Source of the DNA: Nitrosomonas sp.
GTDB lineage: Bacteria; Pseudomonadota; Gammaproteobacteria; Burkholderiales; Nitrosomonadaceae
NCBI GenBank assembly: GCA_016710135.1
Contig: JADJLM010000001.1
Span: 558,001 to 622,000, forward strand
Direction of reading: 5' to 3'
DNA length: 64,000 nt
The position numbers were made by a program, and so were the translations under genes. The notes beneath the pieces are model-generated. The model ran no database searches. It saw nothing but the letters and a program-made list of their open reading frames with translations, and was not told where the DNA came from. Position 1 is the stretch's first letter. Every line of letters begins with the position of its first letter. Below, piece after piece: positions 35,585-45,781 of the stretch.

Positions 35585-35803
35585 ATGACAGAGATGGCAG
35601 AGATGGAAGACCGCTGGTTATCGATAAGTGAGATTTGCAAGCACCTCGGGGTCAGTAATGACACCGTGTACAAGTGGATTGATAAACATGAAATGCCCGC
35701 GCATCGCATGGGTCGTCTTTGGAAATTCAAGAAGAATGAAGTGGACGAATGGGTTAAGGCCGGTGGTGCAGCAGAACATACCAAAAAGAATTCGGAACAA
35801 TAA
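35585..35803 (+). CDS. small helix-turn-helix (excisionase/MerR-type) protein of the BREX operon
   Basis: A 72-residue protein with a winged helix-turn-helix of the excisionase type: WLSISEICKHLGVSNDTVYK then WIDKHEMPAHRMGRLWKF. Such genes often open BREX loci and island operons. AGGAGAGCTTGAAAA precedes the ATG. The TAA overlaps the brxA ATG (TAATG), tying it to the operon. It could regulate BREX from the inverted repeat upstream; an excisionase role for the island is the alternative. Confidence 0.7.
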   Translation: MTEMAEMEDRWLSISEICKHLGVSNDTVYKWIDKHEMPAHRMGRLWKFKKNEVDEWVKAGGAAEHTKKNSEQ

Positions 35804-36417
35804 TGAGTACAGACAGATATAGCATGTCATTTACAACGGGCAGTCTTTTTCATCGCGAGTCGGTGAAGCTGGCCGCGCTGTATCTTGATCTAGGCGATTG
35901 GGACTCTGTTCGAGACAAGGTCATCTCAGAAAATTTACTGCAGACCAGAACCCTGAATACACTCAAGCGTGTGTGCCGAGAAATAATCTCTCGACTGAAG
36001 ACTTTGAATCTAAGTGAGCTTAAATTCCTTCTTGAGACCAGCCATCAGGAACAAGCCTATCTCCTTTGGTTGGCTGTTTGCCGCCGGTACAGATTCATAG
36101 CTGATTTTGCTATCGAAGTTCTTCGTGAGCGCTATATCACCTTAAAGACTGATTTGAATTACGAAGATTTTGATTCTTTCTTCAATCAAAAATCTGAATG
36201 GCATTCAGAGCTTGATGAAGTTCGACCGGCTACAAGAAGCAAATTGCGACAGGTTCTTTTCAAGATACTCCGCGAAGCTGACCTGTTAAGTGCCAATAAC
36301 ATAATTAGTGCTGCTATGCTCAGCCAACAACTAATTGATTTGATTTCTCATTGTAGCCGTAGAGAGATTTTATATTTCCCTATTTTTGAATCCGATCTGA
36401 AGAGGAAGGCACGGTGA
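35803..36417 (+). CDS. brxA: BREX protein BrxA (DUF1819)
   Basis: A 204-residue protein of the DUF1819 family. Typical features are the opening YSMSFTTGSLFHRESVKLAA, then LGDWDSVRDKVISENLLQTR and the KLRQVLFKILREADLL helix. BrxA is a small DNA-binding protein of the type 1 BREX core. It is the first core gene here, overlapping the helix-turn-helix gene and brxB. The frame is intact. Confidence 0.9.
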   Translation: MSTDRYSMSFTTGSLFHRESVKLAALYLDLGDWDSVRDKVISENLLQTRTLNTLKRVCREIISRLKTLNLSELKFLLETSHQEQAYLLWLAVCRRYRFIADFAIEVLRERYITLKTDLNYEDFDSFFNQKSEWHSELDEVRPATRSKLRQVLFKILREADLLSANNIISAAMLSQQLIDLISHCSRREILYFPIFESDLKRKAR

Positions 36418-37025
36418 CAGTAGATATAGCCAAAATGCCAATGCAAGTTAGATTTCAGCATCTCTTCGCTGTAATGTCCGGCCAGCGCTTTCTCAAAAAA
36501 CAAGGACTTGGCAACGAGGTACCTTTCTTCATCTGCCTTTTCAGACCTGAAGAAACTGTTGAAATGGAGCGGCTTCAGCGCCAACTAGTCAATCGACTTG
36601 AGCAGGCAGGCGTTCGGATTCTTGAGATCAATCTCTACGATCTTTCGATAGAAATTCTTAAAGAGCGCGACATATGGAATCAGATTCTCGATATGGAGGA
36701 ATCTGTGTCTAAAGAGCATCTCAAAGAGCTGCTGCAAGGAGTGCTGGACCCGGAAGCGCATCTTATTCCAGCGATAGCGACCAAGCTGGCAAGCACCGAG
36801 TTTGAGATTCTCTTTCTTTCAGGGGTTGGAGAAGTGTTCCCCTACATCCGCTCGCACAACGTTTTGAATAATTTGCAAAGTACAGCAAAAGAAAGACCGA
36901 CCGTCATGTTTTTTCCCGGCGCATACACCCACTCGCTCGAATCCGGCGCATCGCTTGATTTGTTCGGAAAGCTGCATGACGACAAGTACTACCGAGCATT
37001 CAACATATTTCACTGCGAAGTGTAA
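36414..37025 (+). CDS. brxB: BREX protein BrxB (DUF1788)
   Basis: A 203-residue DUF1788 protein: MQVRFQHLFAVMSGQRFLKK, then CLFRPEETVEMERLQRQLVN, the EFEILFLSGVGEVFPYIRSH motif and ERPTVMFFPGAYTH. BrxB is an essential small component of type 1 BREX with no known enzymatic activity. The GTG start overlaps the brxA stop. The frame is intact and ends 12 bases before brxC. Confidence 0.9.
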   Translation: MTVDIAKMPMQVRFQHLFAVMSGQRFLKKQGLGNEVPFFICLFRPEETVEMERLQRQLVNRLEQAGVRILEINLYDLSIEILKERDIWNQILDMEESVSKEHLKELLQGVLDPEAHLIPAIATKLASTEFEILFLSGVGEVFPYIRSHNVLNNLQSTAKERPTVMFFPGAYTHSLESGASLDLFGKLHDDKYYRAFNIFHCEV

Positions 37026-37037
37026 ACAAAGGGAGCC

Positions 37038-40000
37038 ATGATGATACTTAAAGCAATCTTCCAGAAACCAGTTGAGCGCCCGATAGAAGGCGTCATTAAG
37101 GCTGACGATGAAGCTAGCCTTCGCCTTGAAATCGAAGAATATGTGTTGACCAACGAAGTAGAAAAGAGACTTGAGTCCTTCCTGGACGCCTACAATAACT
37201 ATGAAGGCGCTAACGGCGTATGGGTATCTGGCTTCTTTGGGTCTGGTAAATCACATTTGTTAAAAATGCTAGCTCTATTGCTTGAGAACCGGCAGATAGA
37301 CGGTGCCTCGGCACTTGACTTGTTCTTACCGAAATGTGGCGATAATGAAATTTTGCGAGGTGACCTCAAAAGAGCGGTCAACATTCCCTCAAAAAGCATT
37401 CTTTTCAATATTGATCAGAAAGCTGACGTAATCAGTAAGACTCAAATCGACGCACTGCTTGCCGTTTTCGTTAAGGTTTTCGACGAGATGTGCGGGTACT
37501 ATGGGAAACAGGGACACATTGCTCAGTTCGAGCGAGACTTAGATAGTCGTGGACTCTACGAAAATTTCAAATCAGCTTACGAGTCTGCGACGGGGAAAGC
37601 GTGGCATAAAGGTCGTGAGCAGGCACTCCTGGAATCAAAAAACATCGCCAAAGCCTATACGCAGGTTGCGGGGGGAGAGGAAGCATCGGCTATAGGGATA
37701 CTGGACAAGTACCGAAATCAGTATCGCGTTTCCATCGAAGATTTTGCCGAGCAGGTTCTCGCCTTCATAGAGCGGCAACCTCCCGAATTTCGCTTGAACT
37801 TTTTTGTCGACGAGGTCGGCCAATACATAGCCGAAAACGTCAAGCTAATGACTAATTTGCAAACCATTGCTGAAAGCTTGGCTACAAAATGCCGTGGACG
37901 CGCTTGGGTTATTGTAACCGCTCAAGAAGACATGGGCACAGTAGTAGGAGAAATGGGTAAACAGCAAGGCAATGACTTTTCCAAAATCCAGGCACGATTT
38001 GCCAACCGCATGAAGCTGACTAGTGCTGACGTAGCGGAGGTCATTCAAAAACGTTTGTTAATGAAAAACGATGAAGGCATACGCCTTCTGACTGATATTT
38101 ATCATGTGCAGTCCAACAACTTTAAGACTCTTTTTGACTTTGCAGATGGTTCTGTAACATACAGGAACTTCCAGGATCGCGACCATTTCATACACTGCTA
38201 TCCGTTTATTCCCTACCAGTTTGCACTGTTCCAGTCAGCTATTCAGAACTTGTCGCAGCATAATGCTTTCGAGGGAAACATAGCTCGGTGGGCGAAACGC
38301 TCCATGCTGGGTGTGTTCCAGCAGGTGGCCATTCAGATCGGCGACCATGAAATTGGACAATTGGCAACCTTCGACCTGATGTTCGAAGGCATTCGCACCG
38401 CTCTCAAGTCTCAGATCCAGAAGGCGATCATACAGGCCGAACACCACCTTGGATCACCGTTTTGGATCCGACTGCTAAAAACACTCTTCCTGGTCAAATA
38501 CGTCAAGGAGTTCAAACCGACTCTTCGTAATCTGTGCGTCCTGATGCTCGACGGCTTCAATCAGGATTTGCCCGCGCTCAGAAAACAGGTTGAAGCCTCG
38601 CGTCTCTGGAACAGCAGACCTATTTGCAGCGCAATGGTGAGCTCTACGATTATCTCACTGACGAGGGAAAAAGACGTCGAGCAGGAAATCAAGAACACCG
38701 AGGTGGAGTCGTCAGATGTTGCCGCCGAACTTGAGAAGATCGTATTCGACCATGTCATCAAGCATCGGAAGATTCGTTACGACGAGAATGGCCAGGACTA
38801 CCCGTTCTCCAGAAAGCTCGATGATCGGCTGCACGGGCGAGAGTACGAACTGGCCATCCACGTCATCAGTCCGTTCCATGAAAACGCCGAAAGTGAGTCC
38901 ATTCTCCGGATGCAGAGCATGGGCCGGGACGAATTAATGGTCCTGATGCCGGCGGATGAACGCCTCGTTCGCGACATCCTCATGTACAAGCGGACTGAAA
39001 AATACATTCGCCAGAACATCTCGATCACACAACAGGAGGCGGTGAAACGCATCTTGACCGACAAAGGGTTTCCAGAATCGGGAACGGTACGCCGAGCTGC
39101 AGCAGCGTGTTCAAAGGCTGATTGGCAAGGCCAAGCTGTTCTTTGCTGGAGCTGACATCGAAATGGGATCCCGAGGATGCACAGACTCGTGTTTTGCGCG
39201 GATTTCACGAATTGGTTTCTCGCGCCTATCCCAATCTGCGTATGTTGCGAGGCATTATTTACACTGAGAACGACATTGCAAAATGTCTCATGAATTCGCA
39301 GCAAGGGCTATTGGGTAATGACGCTAATTCTCTCGCAGAATCAGAACTGGAACTGTTCTCCTTCATTCAGAGCAACAATCGAGGCGGTGTCCGCACTACG
39401 CTGAAAGGCCTATTGGAAAGGTTCGAGCGCAAACCCTACGGCTGGTACTACGCAGCAGTGCTTTGCACGCTGGCCAACCTGTGCGCTCGTGGCAAGGTAG
39501 AAGTTCGCGCTGGACGGCAACCTGCTGGAAGAGGACGAACTGGAACGGACGCTGCGCAACACCCATGGCCACGGCAATGTGGTGCTGGAACCCCAGGTCG
39601 AATTTACCGCGTCTCAGGTCCGCGCCCTCAAGGAGTTCTTTGAGGACTTCTTCGATGCCCCGCCCCGCGCCAGTGAAGCGAAGGCGCTCGGCAAGGAGAC
39701 CGGCACCGCGCTTCAGGAACTCATGCATCAGCTCACCCCGCTGGCGGCCCAGGCATCCCAATATCCGTTCCTGAATGCGCTGACACCGGTGCTTGAGAAG
39801 CTCAAGGAGCTGACCGGCAAGCCCTACACATGGTATCTGACCGAACTCACCCGCCAGGAAGACGCGCTGCTCGATATGAAGGAAGGCGTCATCGATCCTG
39901 TCCGTAAGTTCATATGAGCGGCCCGGCGAACAGCGAATCTTCGATAACGCCCGCAAGTTTGTTCAAACCCAGGAGCCCAACTTCGCCTACATCGACGGTA

Positions 40001-40596
40001 ATGAAGCTGCCCAAGTGGTTGCCAGCTTGATCGATTTGGAATGCTTTAAGGGCAATCGTATGCCGCAGATTAAGACGCAAGTCGAAACACTGCAGGAGAA
40101 AGTCAACGCCCAGATTGAGGCCGAGATTACCAAAGCCAAGGAGACGGTCGCCGCTCTTAAAGGCCGTCTCTGCGGCATGGCTGAATTTGGTGCACTGAGC
40201 GGCGAGCAGCAGGAGCAGATCACCCGTCCTTTCAACGAATTCAATAACGCCATTGAGCGCCAGAAACTGATTGCCGTCATCCGTGACACCCTGCGCCGGT
40301 TTGAGGAAAGCGAGTACCAGCGGCTGCTTTCTCAAATGACATCCTGGGCGCAACCGGCACCAGCACCCGAGCCAGCGCCGGAACTCGGCGGAACCGCCAC
40401 GCCAGATGAAGGTAGGAAACCCACGCCACCCGCTAAGGCGGAATCGCACATCGAGTATGTGCCCAGCCGCTCAGTGAAAGTCTCATTCGACAAAGTATGG
40501 CTGGCAAATGAATCCGATATAGATCGCTACCTGGAATCCATGCGCAAGGCGCTGCTGGAAGAAATCCGTAAGGCAAAAGGATTCAAATATGATTAA
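37038..40596 (+). CDS. brxC: BREX protein BrxC/PglY-type ATPase, multiply frame interrupted
   Basis: A large P-loop ATPase of about 1,185 residues, core of type 1 BREX. The start is MILKAIFQKPVERPIEGVIK; Walker A GFFGSGKS is at residues 65-72, with FRLNFFVDEVGQYIAENV later. From 38.6 kb on the frame breaks repeatedly: a C lost at 38596, a G gained at 38665 (compensating, 70 bases apart), a T gained at 39069, a C gained at 39170, one base near 39503 and two changes near 39905-39920. Each repaired frame restores conserved text such as LEQQTYLQRNGELYDYLTD. The last segment (40015-40596) ends KALLEEIRKAKGFKYD. Consensus errors are the likeliest cause. Confidence 0.85.
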
Positions 40597-42247
40597 AAAC
40601 CTTGAACTCAAAAACTTCACAGCTTTCAGCGATCTGAAAATTGATTTTCACCCCAAAATCAACGTGATTATTGGTGAAAACGGTACAGGTAAAACACATC
40701 TACTCAAGGCGGCTTACGGGCTTTGTGCTGGCGCTCCCTTGTTCAAAAACAAGCCCAATGCAAATACAGACGAACTAGAGGTAGCATTGACAAAGAAGCT
40801 GCTCCGCCTCTTTATGCCACTAGACGACAAAGTCGGCAAAATGCACCACCAGGGTGCGACCGATCAGGCCCATCTGTCGGCACGGTTTGCAGGGGAGAAG
40901 AAAGTCGCCGCAACCTTCTTCAACAACTCGAAAGCGCTGGCCATTCAAGATCGTGATAGCTATAACCAGTACCTAGCCGAAGCAGTATTTATCCCGACAA
41001 AAGAAGTCCTGTCTCTGGTTAAAGGGATGACCGACAAAAATTATGATCAAGCGACTGTCGAACTTATATTTGATGACGGATATGTGGACTTAGCTCGTTC
41101 GTTGATAAAAGCCGGTCATGACGATACTGATTCTAAAATTAACCTTGATCCGCGCATGGGCGCAATCATTCCACAATTAGTAAATCTAATTGGTGGGCGC
41201 TATCAGTGGGAAAATGGTGCTTTCTGCTTTCAAGCAGGCCGCTATGTTGAGAAGAACTCTCCCAAAAGAACGAAAGCCAAAGCTGCCCAGATGTATCAAG
41301 ACTCGACGGTAACAGAGTTTCTACCCACAGATGGCCATCTATATTCAAGCGGAATGACTGCTGAGGGCTATAGAAAAGTCGGCGTACTTCATCGACTTTT
41401 GAGCAATGGAACAATAACACCAGGATCAAGTGGGCCGCTTTTCTGGGATGAGCCCGAGTCAAACATGAACCCTAAATTGATGAAGCTGCTTGTGCAAATC
41501 CTGCTGGAGCTGTCTCGCAATGGTCAGCAGATCGTTCTAGCGACTCACGACTATGTGCTGCTCAAGTGGTTCGACTTGCTGGTTCGTCCAGGTAAAGGGG
41601 ATCACATTCGTTTTCACGCATTAATGAATAACTGTGATCAAGTCACCATACAATCCGCTGACAATTACAAGGACCTGAATAACAACGCAATCGCCAATAC
41701 TTTCAGCGATCTTTACGATGAAGAGATCAGGCGTTCACTTGGGGAATGGATGACTGTTTACGCCGAAGATGATCTGGAATTTGATTTTAGTGACGCACTG
41801 AAAGCTATTCGCTTCGATGATAATGCCCTTCATGGTCAAAGTACGATGAAACGGGTTGATTTCATTGCGGAATACGCAAGTCGATATGTTTTTCTTGAGG
41901 TAAAAGACCCTGATAATCCTGCCGCAGCTAACCCCGAAGCATTCAGGCAAAAACTCCTCAGTGGCAATTTAATACCCGATCTGGCAAGCAAGTACAGAGA
42001 TAGCTTCTGGTTCCATACCCTATGTGGTAAAGCGGAGAAACCAATTCACTACATCGTCCTGTTATCAATGGAGTCTCTCGATCCAGCCCTATTGTTAACC
42101 AAGCAGGATCAGTTGCACCGATGCTTGCCTATGAGCCACAGAGATTGGTCCAAGCCATTTGCACAAGCTTGCGTTATCCTCAACCTGGAACAGTATAAGA
42201 GGCAATTTGGAGCTCATGCTGTCCGCCGGAAAAGTGCGGGAGCTTAA
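40589..42247 (+). CDS. BREX-embedded AAA ATPase joined to a PD-(D/E)XK-like nuclease
   Basis: One frame of 552 residues. Residues 1-385 are an SMC/OLD-like ATPase: Walker A GENGTGKT at 29-36, Walker B GPLFWDEPESNMN near 290 and the ATHDYVLLKWF motif. After SLGEW at 41741-41752 a second protein starts (MTVYAEDDLEFDFSDALKAI). Its VDFIAEY...YVFLEVKDP is a PD-(D/E)XK-type D...ExK core. If the G run at 41741-41744 had three G, the ATPase would stop at a TGA overlapping ATG 41750. It is probably two genes, or a true fusion. The place between brxC and pglX makes it a BREX accessory module. Confidence 0.75.
   Translation: MIKNLELKNFTAFSDLKIDFHPKINVIIGENGTGKTHLLKAAYGLCAGAPLFKNKPNANTDELEVALTKKLLRLFMPLDDKVGKMHHQGATDQAHLSARFAGEKKVAATFFNNSKALAIQDRDSYNQYLAEAVFIPTKEVLSLVKGMTDKNYDQATVELIFDDGYVDLARSLIKAGHDDTDSKINLDPRMGAIIPQLVNLIGGRYQWENGAFCFQAGRYVEKNSPKRTKAKAAQMYQDSTVTEFLPTDGHLYSSGMTAEGYRKVGVLHRLLSNGTITPGSSGPLFWDEPESNMNPKLMKLLVQILLELSRNGQQIVLATHDYVLLKWFDLLVRPGKGDHIRFHALMNNCDQVTIQSADNYKDLNNNAIANTFSDLYDEEIRRSLGEWMTVYAEDDLEFDFSDALKAIRFDDNALHGQSTMKRVDFIAEYASRYVFLEVKDPDNPAAANPEAFRQKLLSGNLIPDLASKYRDSFWFHTLCGKAEKPIHYIVLLSMESLDPALLLTKQDQLHRCLPMSHRDWSKPFAQACVILNLEQYKRQFGAHAVRRKSAGA
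41750..42247 (+). CDS. PD-(D/E)XK-like nuclease, probable separate second gene
   Basis: A 165-residue protein from ATG 41750. The core is MKRVDFIAEYASRY, then FLEVKDPDN: Asp on one strand, Glu-x-Lys on the next, as in restriction-type nucleases. The rest is helical with IHYIVLLSMESLDPALLLTK and a C-terminal helix ILNLEQYKRQFG. In related BREX loci a small protein of this type follows an ATPase, starting at an ATGA overlap. Here it lies in frame with the ATPase because of one extra G. It ends three bases before pglX. Confidence 0.6.
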   Translation: MTVYAEDDLEFDFSDALKAIRFDDNALHGQSTMKRVDFIAEYASRYVFLEVKDPDNPAAANPEAFRQKLLSGNLIPDLASKYRDSFWFHTLCGKAEKPIHYIVLLSMESLDPALLLTKQDQLHRCLPMSHRDWSKPFAQACVILNLEQYKRQFGAHAVRRKSAGA

Positions 42248-42250
42248 CTC

Positions 42251-45200
42251 ATGGAAACCACAAAACTCAAAAAATTTGCACAGTTCGCGCGACGCAGCCT
42301 CCTTGAACAAGTCTCCACCAAGCTAAAGCAGGTATTAGCAGAAAACAGCGCAGCACGACGTGAAAGTGCTGAGGCGATCAAGAAGCTTGACGAAGCCATC
42401 AACAAAATGAGCAAAGAACAGGTTATCGAACGGGTGGCCTACATCTGGTTCAATCGTTTCTGCGCTCTGCGCTTCATGGATGTTAATCGCTATACCCGCA
42501 TCGGTGTGGTATCGCCTGCCGAAGGGCAATTCCAGCCCGAGATTCTGGCCGAGGCCAAGATGGGGCATATCGACGAAGAGATGGTACATGACAAAACAAG
42601 GCAGAGAATATTTGCCCTGCTTGACGGCAAATCGCTCAGCCAAGATCCGCAAGGCGAAGCCTACCGTTTACTTGTGGTCGCCGCCTGTAATTTCTGGAGC
42701 AAAGCGATGCCGTTCCTGTTCCAGCGCATCGACGATTACACCGAACTGCTGATTCCTGATGACCTACTCTCGGGCAACTCCATCCTCGCCTATACCCGCG
42801 AGGCGATGACGCCGGATGCCTGCAAGGATGTCGAGATCATCGGCTGGCTTTATCAATTCTACATTTCTGAAAAGAAAGACGAAGTTTTCGACGGCCTGAA
42901 GAAAAACAAAAAGATTACACCGGAGAATATACCAGCCGCCACCCAGCTTTTCACTCCGCATTGGATCGTCCGTTATCTGGTGGAAAATTCTCTTGGGCGC
43001 CTGTGGCTGCTCAATCGCCCTGGCTCGAAGCTGGCCGAGAAAATGAATTACTACATCAAGCCCGAACAGGTGGGGACAGATTTCTTACGCATTGCCAAAC
43101 CGGAAGAAATCAAAATTTGTGATCCGGCCTGTGGCTCCGGCCACATGCTTACCTACGCATTCGATTTACTTTATGCGATCTATGAGGAAGAAGGCTATGA
43201 GGCAGCCGATATTCCAGAAAAAATTCTTGCGCACAACCTTTATGGCATCGAGATCGATGAGCGCGCCGGGGAGCTGGCCGCCTTCGCTCTGACCATGAAG
43301 GCACGTGCCAAGCAACGCCGCTTCTTTATTAAAAGTATCAAGCCGAATATTTGTGTGTTGGAGAATGTGAAATTCGAAGAGGCAGAGCTAAAAGAATATA
43401 TGGATTTCATCGGGTGCGACCTTTTCACCGCACCACTGCAATCCACCCTGCACCAGTTTGAAGAAGCCGACAATTTCGGCTCCCTGATCCGGCCTGAACT
43501 AACTGATGTACAAGGAATCCTCCAACTCCTGGAAGCCAAAGATGTGTCAGGTCAGTTATTTCTCAGTGAAACGCATAAAAAGGTGCTGCAAGCCCTGCGG
43601 CAGGCTGACTACCTGAGCCCGAAATACCATGTAGTGATTGCCAATCCGCCGTATATGGGAAATGGCGGTATGAATGGAATTCTAAAGGTGTTTCTAAAAG
43701 AGCACTATCCATTCGGGAAATCTGATTTGATGACTTGCTTCATGGAGCGAGCAATGGAGCTTTGCCTTAAATTCGGCTCGTGGGGGATGATAAATCTACC
43801 TTCTTGGCTTTTTTTATCATCGTTTGAAAATTTGCGGCAAAAGTTGATTCAAAAGAACTTTATTGAAACACTGGTCCATTTAGGAAGAGGTGTCTTTGGT
43901 TCTGACTTTGGTTCTGTCGCTTTTACGGTACATAATTGCGAACCCAATGCAGGCCATTTTGGTGTTTATAGGCGACTCTTTGACAATCACGTGCAGGTTA
44001 GGTCTGTCGAGAAGATCAGGGAAGCTTTTTTAGACCAGAGTTATGGGAAATTTATAGTTGATCAGAATGACTTTTTAAGAATTCCAAAAACACCAATTGC
44101 GTATTGGTTGAGCAATAGCTTGCTCAAAACATTTGAATTAACCAAGCTAGGTAGTGATATCGCTACCAGAGAAGGAATGGCTACAGCAGATAATAATCGT
44201 TTTGTTAGAAACTGGACCGAGGTTAGTCAAGCCAACTGCGTTTATGGTTGCTCTTCAGAAGAAAACTCAGCTTCATCAAGAGGAACGTGGTTTCCTTATA
44301 ACAAAGGCGGTCAGTTTAGGAAATGGTATGGAAATAATGAGTTATTTGTTGAGTATAAGAATGCGGGTCATAATATAAAAAACAACGTAGATCCTGAGAC
44401 AGGAAGAATTAGATCACACAACTATAATGGAGAATATGCGTTCAAAGAAGGGTTTACTTGGTCTGCTTTAACGGCCGGTAGTTTTTCAGCTCGCTACAGC
44501 CCAAAAGGTTTTTTATTCGATTCCAAGGGAGCAAAGGGCTTTTCCAAAGATCCCTTTATAGCACTGGCACTTCTAAACAGTGTCGTTACCAGAGAATATC
44601 TAAAGATTCTGTCGCCCACGTTAGATTTTAAAGTTGGTGATATTTTAGAAATTCCGTGCGCTAAAGTTCCATCAAAAACGCGACATCATGAGCTGGTTCA
44701 AGAATGCATAAAATATTCACAAATTGACTGGGACAACTACGAAACCTCTTGGGACTTCGTTGGCCCGCCGCTGCTCAATCCCGAATACCACCAGCCAACC
44801 CTGAAGGCCGCCTATCTGAAGCTCCGCACCCACTGGCGGGAGATGACGCTGGAGATGCAGCGGCTGGAGGAAGAGAACAACCGCATCTTCATCGACGCCT
44901 ACGGTCTGCAGGATAAGCTGACGCCCGAGGTACCACTCAACGAAATCACCCTGACCTGCAACCCGCACTACCGCTACGGCGGCGACAAAAACGAGGAAGA
45001 GCTGGAAGCGCTGCTGCTAGCCGACACCATTCGCGAGCTGGTCTCCTATGGCGTGGGCTGCATGTTCGGCCGTTATGCGCTGGACAAGCCGGGGCTGATT
45101 CTGGCCAATCAGGGCGAAACGATTGAGGATTATCTGAAACAAGTTCCAGAGCCAAGATTCCCGGCCGATGATGACAATGTCATCCCTATGCTCGACGGCG

Positions 45201-45769
45201 ACTGGTTCACCGACGACATCGCCGATCGCTTCCGCAAGTTCCTGCGCGTGGCCTTAGGCGAGGAACACTACGAGGATAATCTCAAATTCATCGAAACCGC
45301 TTTGGGCAAAAACGGCAAACCCCGCGACATCCGCGACTATTTCCTCAAGGATTTCTATAACGACCATGTGAAGCGCTACAAAAAGCGCCCCATCTACTGG
45401 CTGTTTTCCAGTCCCAAAGGCAATTTCAATGCGCTGATATACATGCACCGCTACCGCCCCGACACGGTCAGCGTGGTGCTCAATGATTATCTGCGCGAAT
45501 TCCGCACCAAGCTCAGTGCAGAAAAAAATCGCCTAGAAGCTATCAGTATTAGCGCCAGCGCAACTCAGGCTGAGAAAACCAAGGCACTCAAGGACGTTGA
45601 AAAATTAACCAAGATGATTGCCGAGATGGAAGAGTACGAGCGCGAAGTAATCTATCCGCTGGCTACTGAGCAGGTAAAAATCGACCTCGATGATGGTGTG
45701 AAGGTCAACTATCCGAAATTCGGCTCAGCTTTGAAGAAAATTCCTGGCCTTGATGCCGGGGAAGAGTAA
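42251..45769 (+). CDS. pglX: BREX-1 adenine methyltransferase PglX
   Basis: A 1,172-residue DNA methyltransferase that marks host DNA in type 1 BREX. The opening ETTKLKKFAQFARRSLLEQV is conserved. Motif I DPACGSGHM is at residue 291 and the catalytic NPPYMG at 465. A target-recognition part lies around residues 600-830; its codon use is more AT-rich than the flanks, a common sign of exchanged recognition domains. The C-terminal region is helical (EKTKALKDVEKLTKMIAEME). The frame is fully intact, unlike brxC. It begins three bases after the nuclease gene and 12 before pglZ. Confidence 0.93.
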   Translation: METTKLKKFAQFARRSLLEQVSTKLKQVLAENSAARRESAEAIKKLDEAINKMSKEQVIERVAYIWFNRFCALRFMDVNRYTRIGVVSPAEGQFQPEILAEAKMGHIDEEMVHDKTRQRIFALLDGKSLSQDPQGEAYRLLVVAACNFWSKAMPFLFQRIDDYTELLIPDDLLSGNSILAYTREAMTPDACKDVEIIGWLYQFYISEKKDEVFDGLKKNKKITPENIPAATQLFTPHWIVRYLVENSLGRLWLLNRPGSKLAEKMNYYIKPEQVGTDFLRIAKPEEIKICDPACGSGHMLTYAFDLLYAIYEEEGYEAADIPEKILAHNLYGIEIDERAGELAAFALTMKARAKQRRFFIKSIKPNICVLENVKFEEAELKEYMDFIGCDLFTAPLQSTLHQFEEADNFGSLIRPELTDVQGILQLLEAKDVSGQLFLSETHKKVLQALRQADYLSPKYHVVIANPPYMGNGGMNGILKVFLKEHYPFGKSDLMTCFMERAMELCLKFGSWGMINLPSWLFLSSFENLRQKLIQKNFIETLVHLGRGVFGSDFGSVAFTVHNCEPNAGHFGVYRRLFDNHVQVRSVEKIREAFLDQSYGKFIVDQNDFLRIPKTPIAYWLSNSLLKTFELTKLGSDIATREGMATADNNRFVRNWTEVSQANCVYGCSSEENSASSRGTWFPYNKGGQFRKWYGNNELFVEYKNAGHNIKNNVDPETGRIRSHNYNGEYAFKEGFTWSALTAGSFSARYSPKGFLFDSKGAKGFSKDPFIALALLNSVVTREYLKILSPTLDFKVGDILEIPCAKVPSKTRHHELVQECIKYSQIDWDNYETSWDFVGPPLLNPEYHQPTLKAAYLKLRTHWREMTLEMQRLEEENNRIFIDAYGLQDKLTPEVPLNEITLTCNPHYRYGGDKNEEELEALLLADTIRELVSYGVGCMFGRYALDKPGLILANQGETIEDYLKQVPEPRFPADDDNVIPMLDGDWFTDDIADRFRKFLRVALGEEHYEDNLKFIETALGKNGKPRDIRDYFLKDFYNDHVKRYKKRPIYWLFSSPKGNFNALIYMHRYRPDTVSVVLNDYLREFRTKLSAEKNRLEAISISASATQAEKTKALKDVEKLTKMIAEMEEYEREVIYPLATEQVKIDLDDGVKVNYPKFGSALKKIPGLDAGEE

Positions 45770-45781
45770 GGAGTCTGATAG

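Noticed and set aside
40589..42247. A genuine new ATPase-nuclease fusion protein
   Set aside because: An ATGA overlap reappears if one G is removed from a four-G run, so two adjacent genes are the simpler reading; kept as a question, not a claim.
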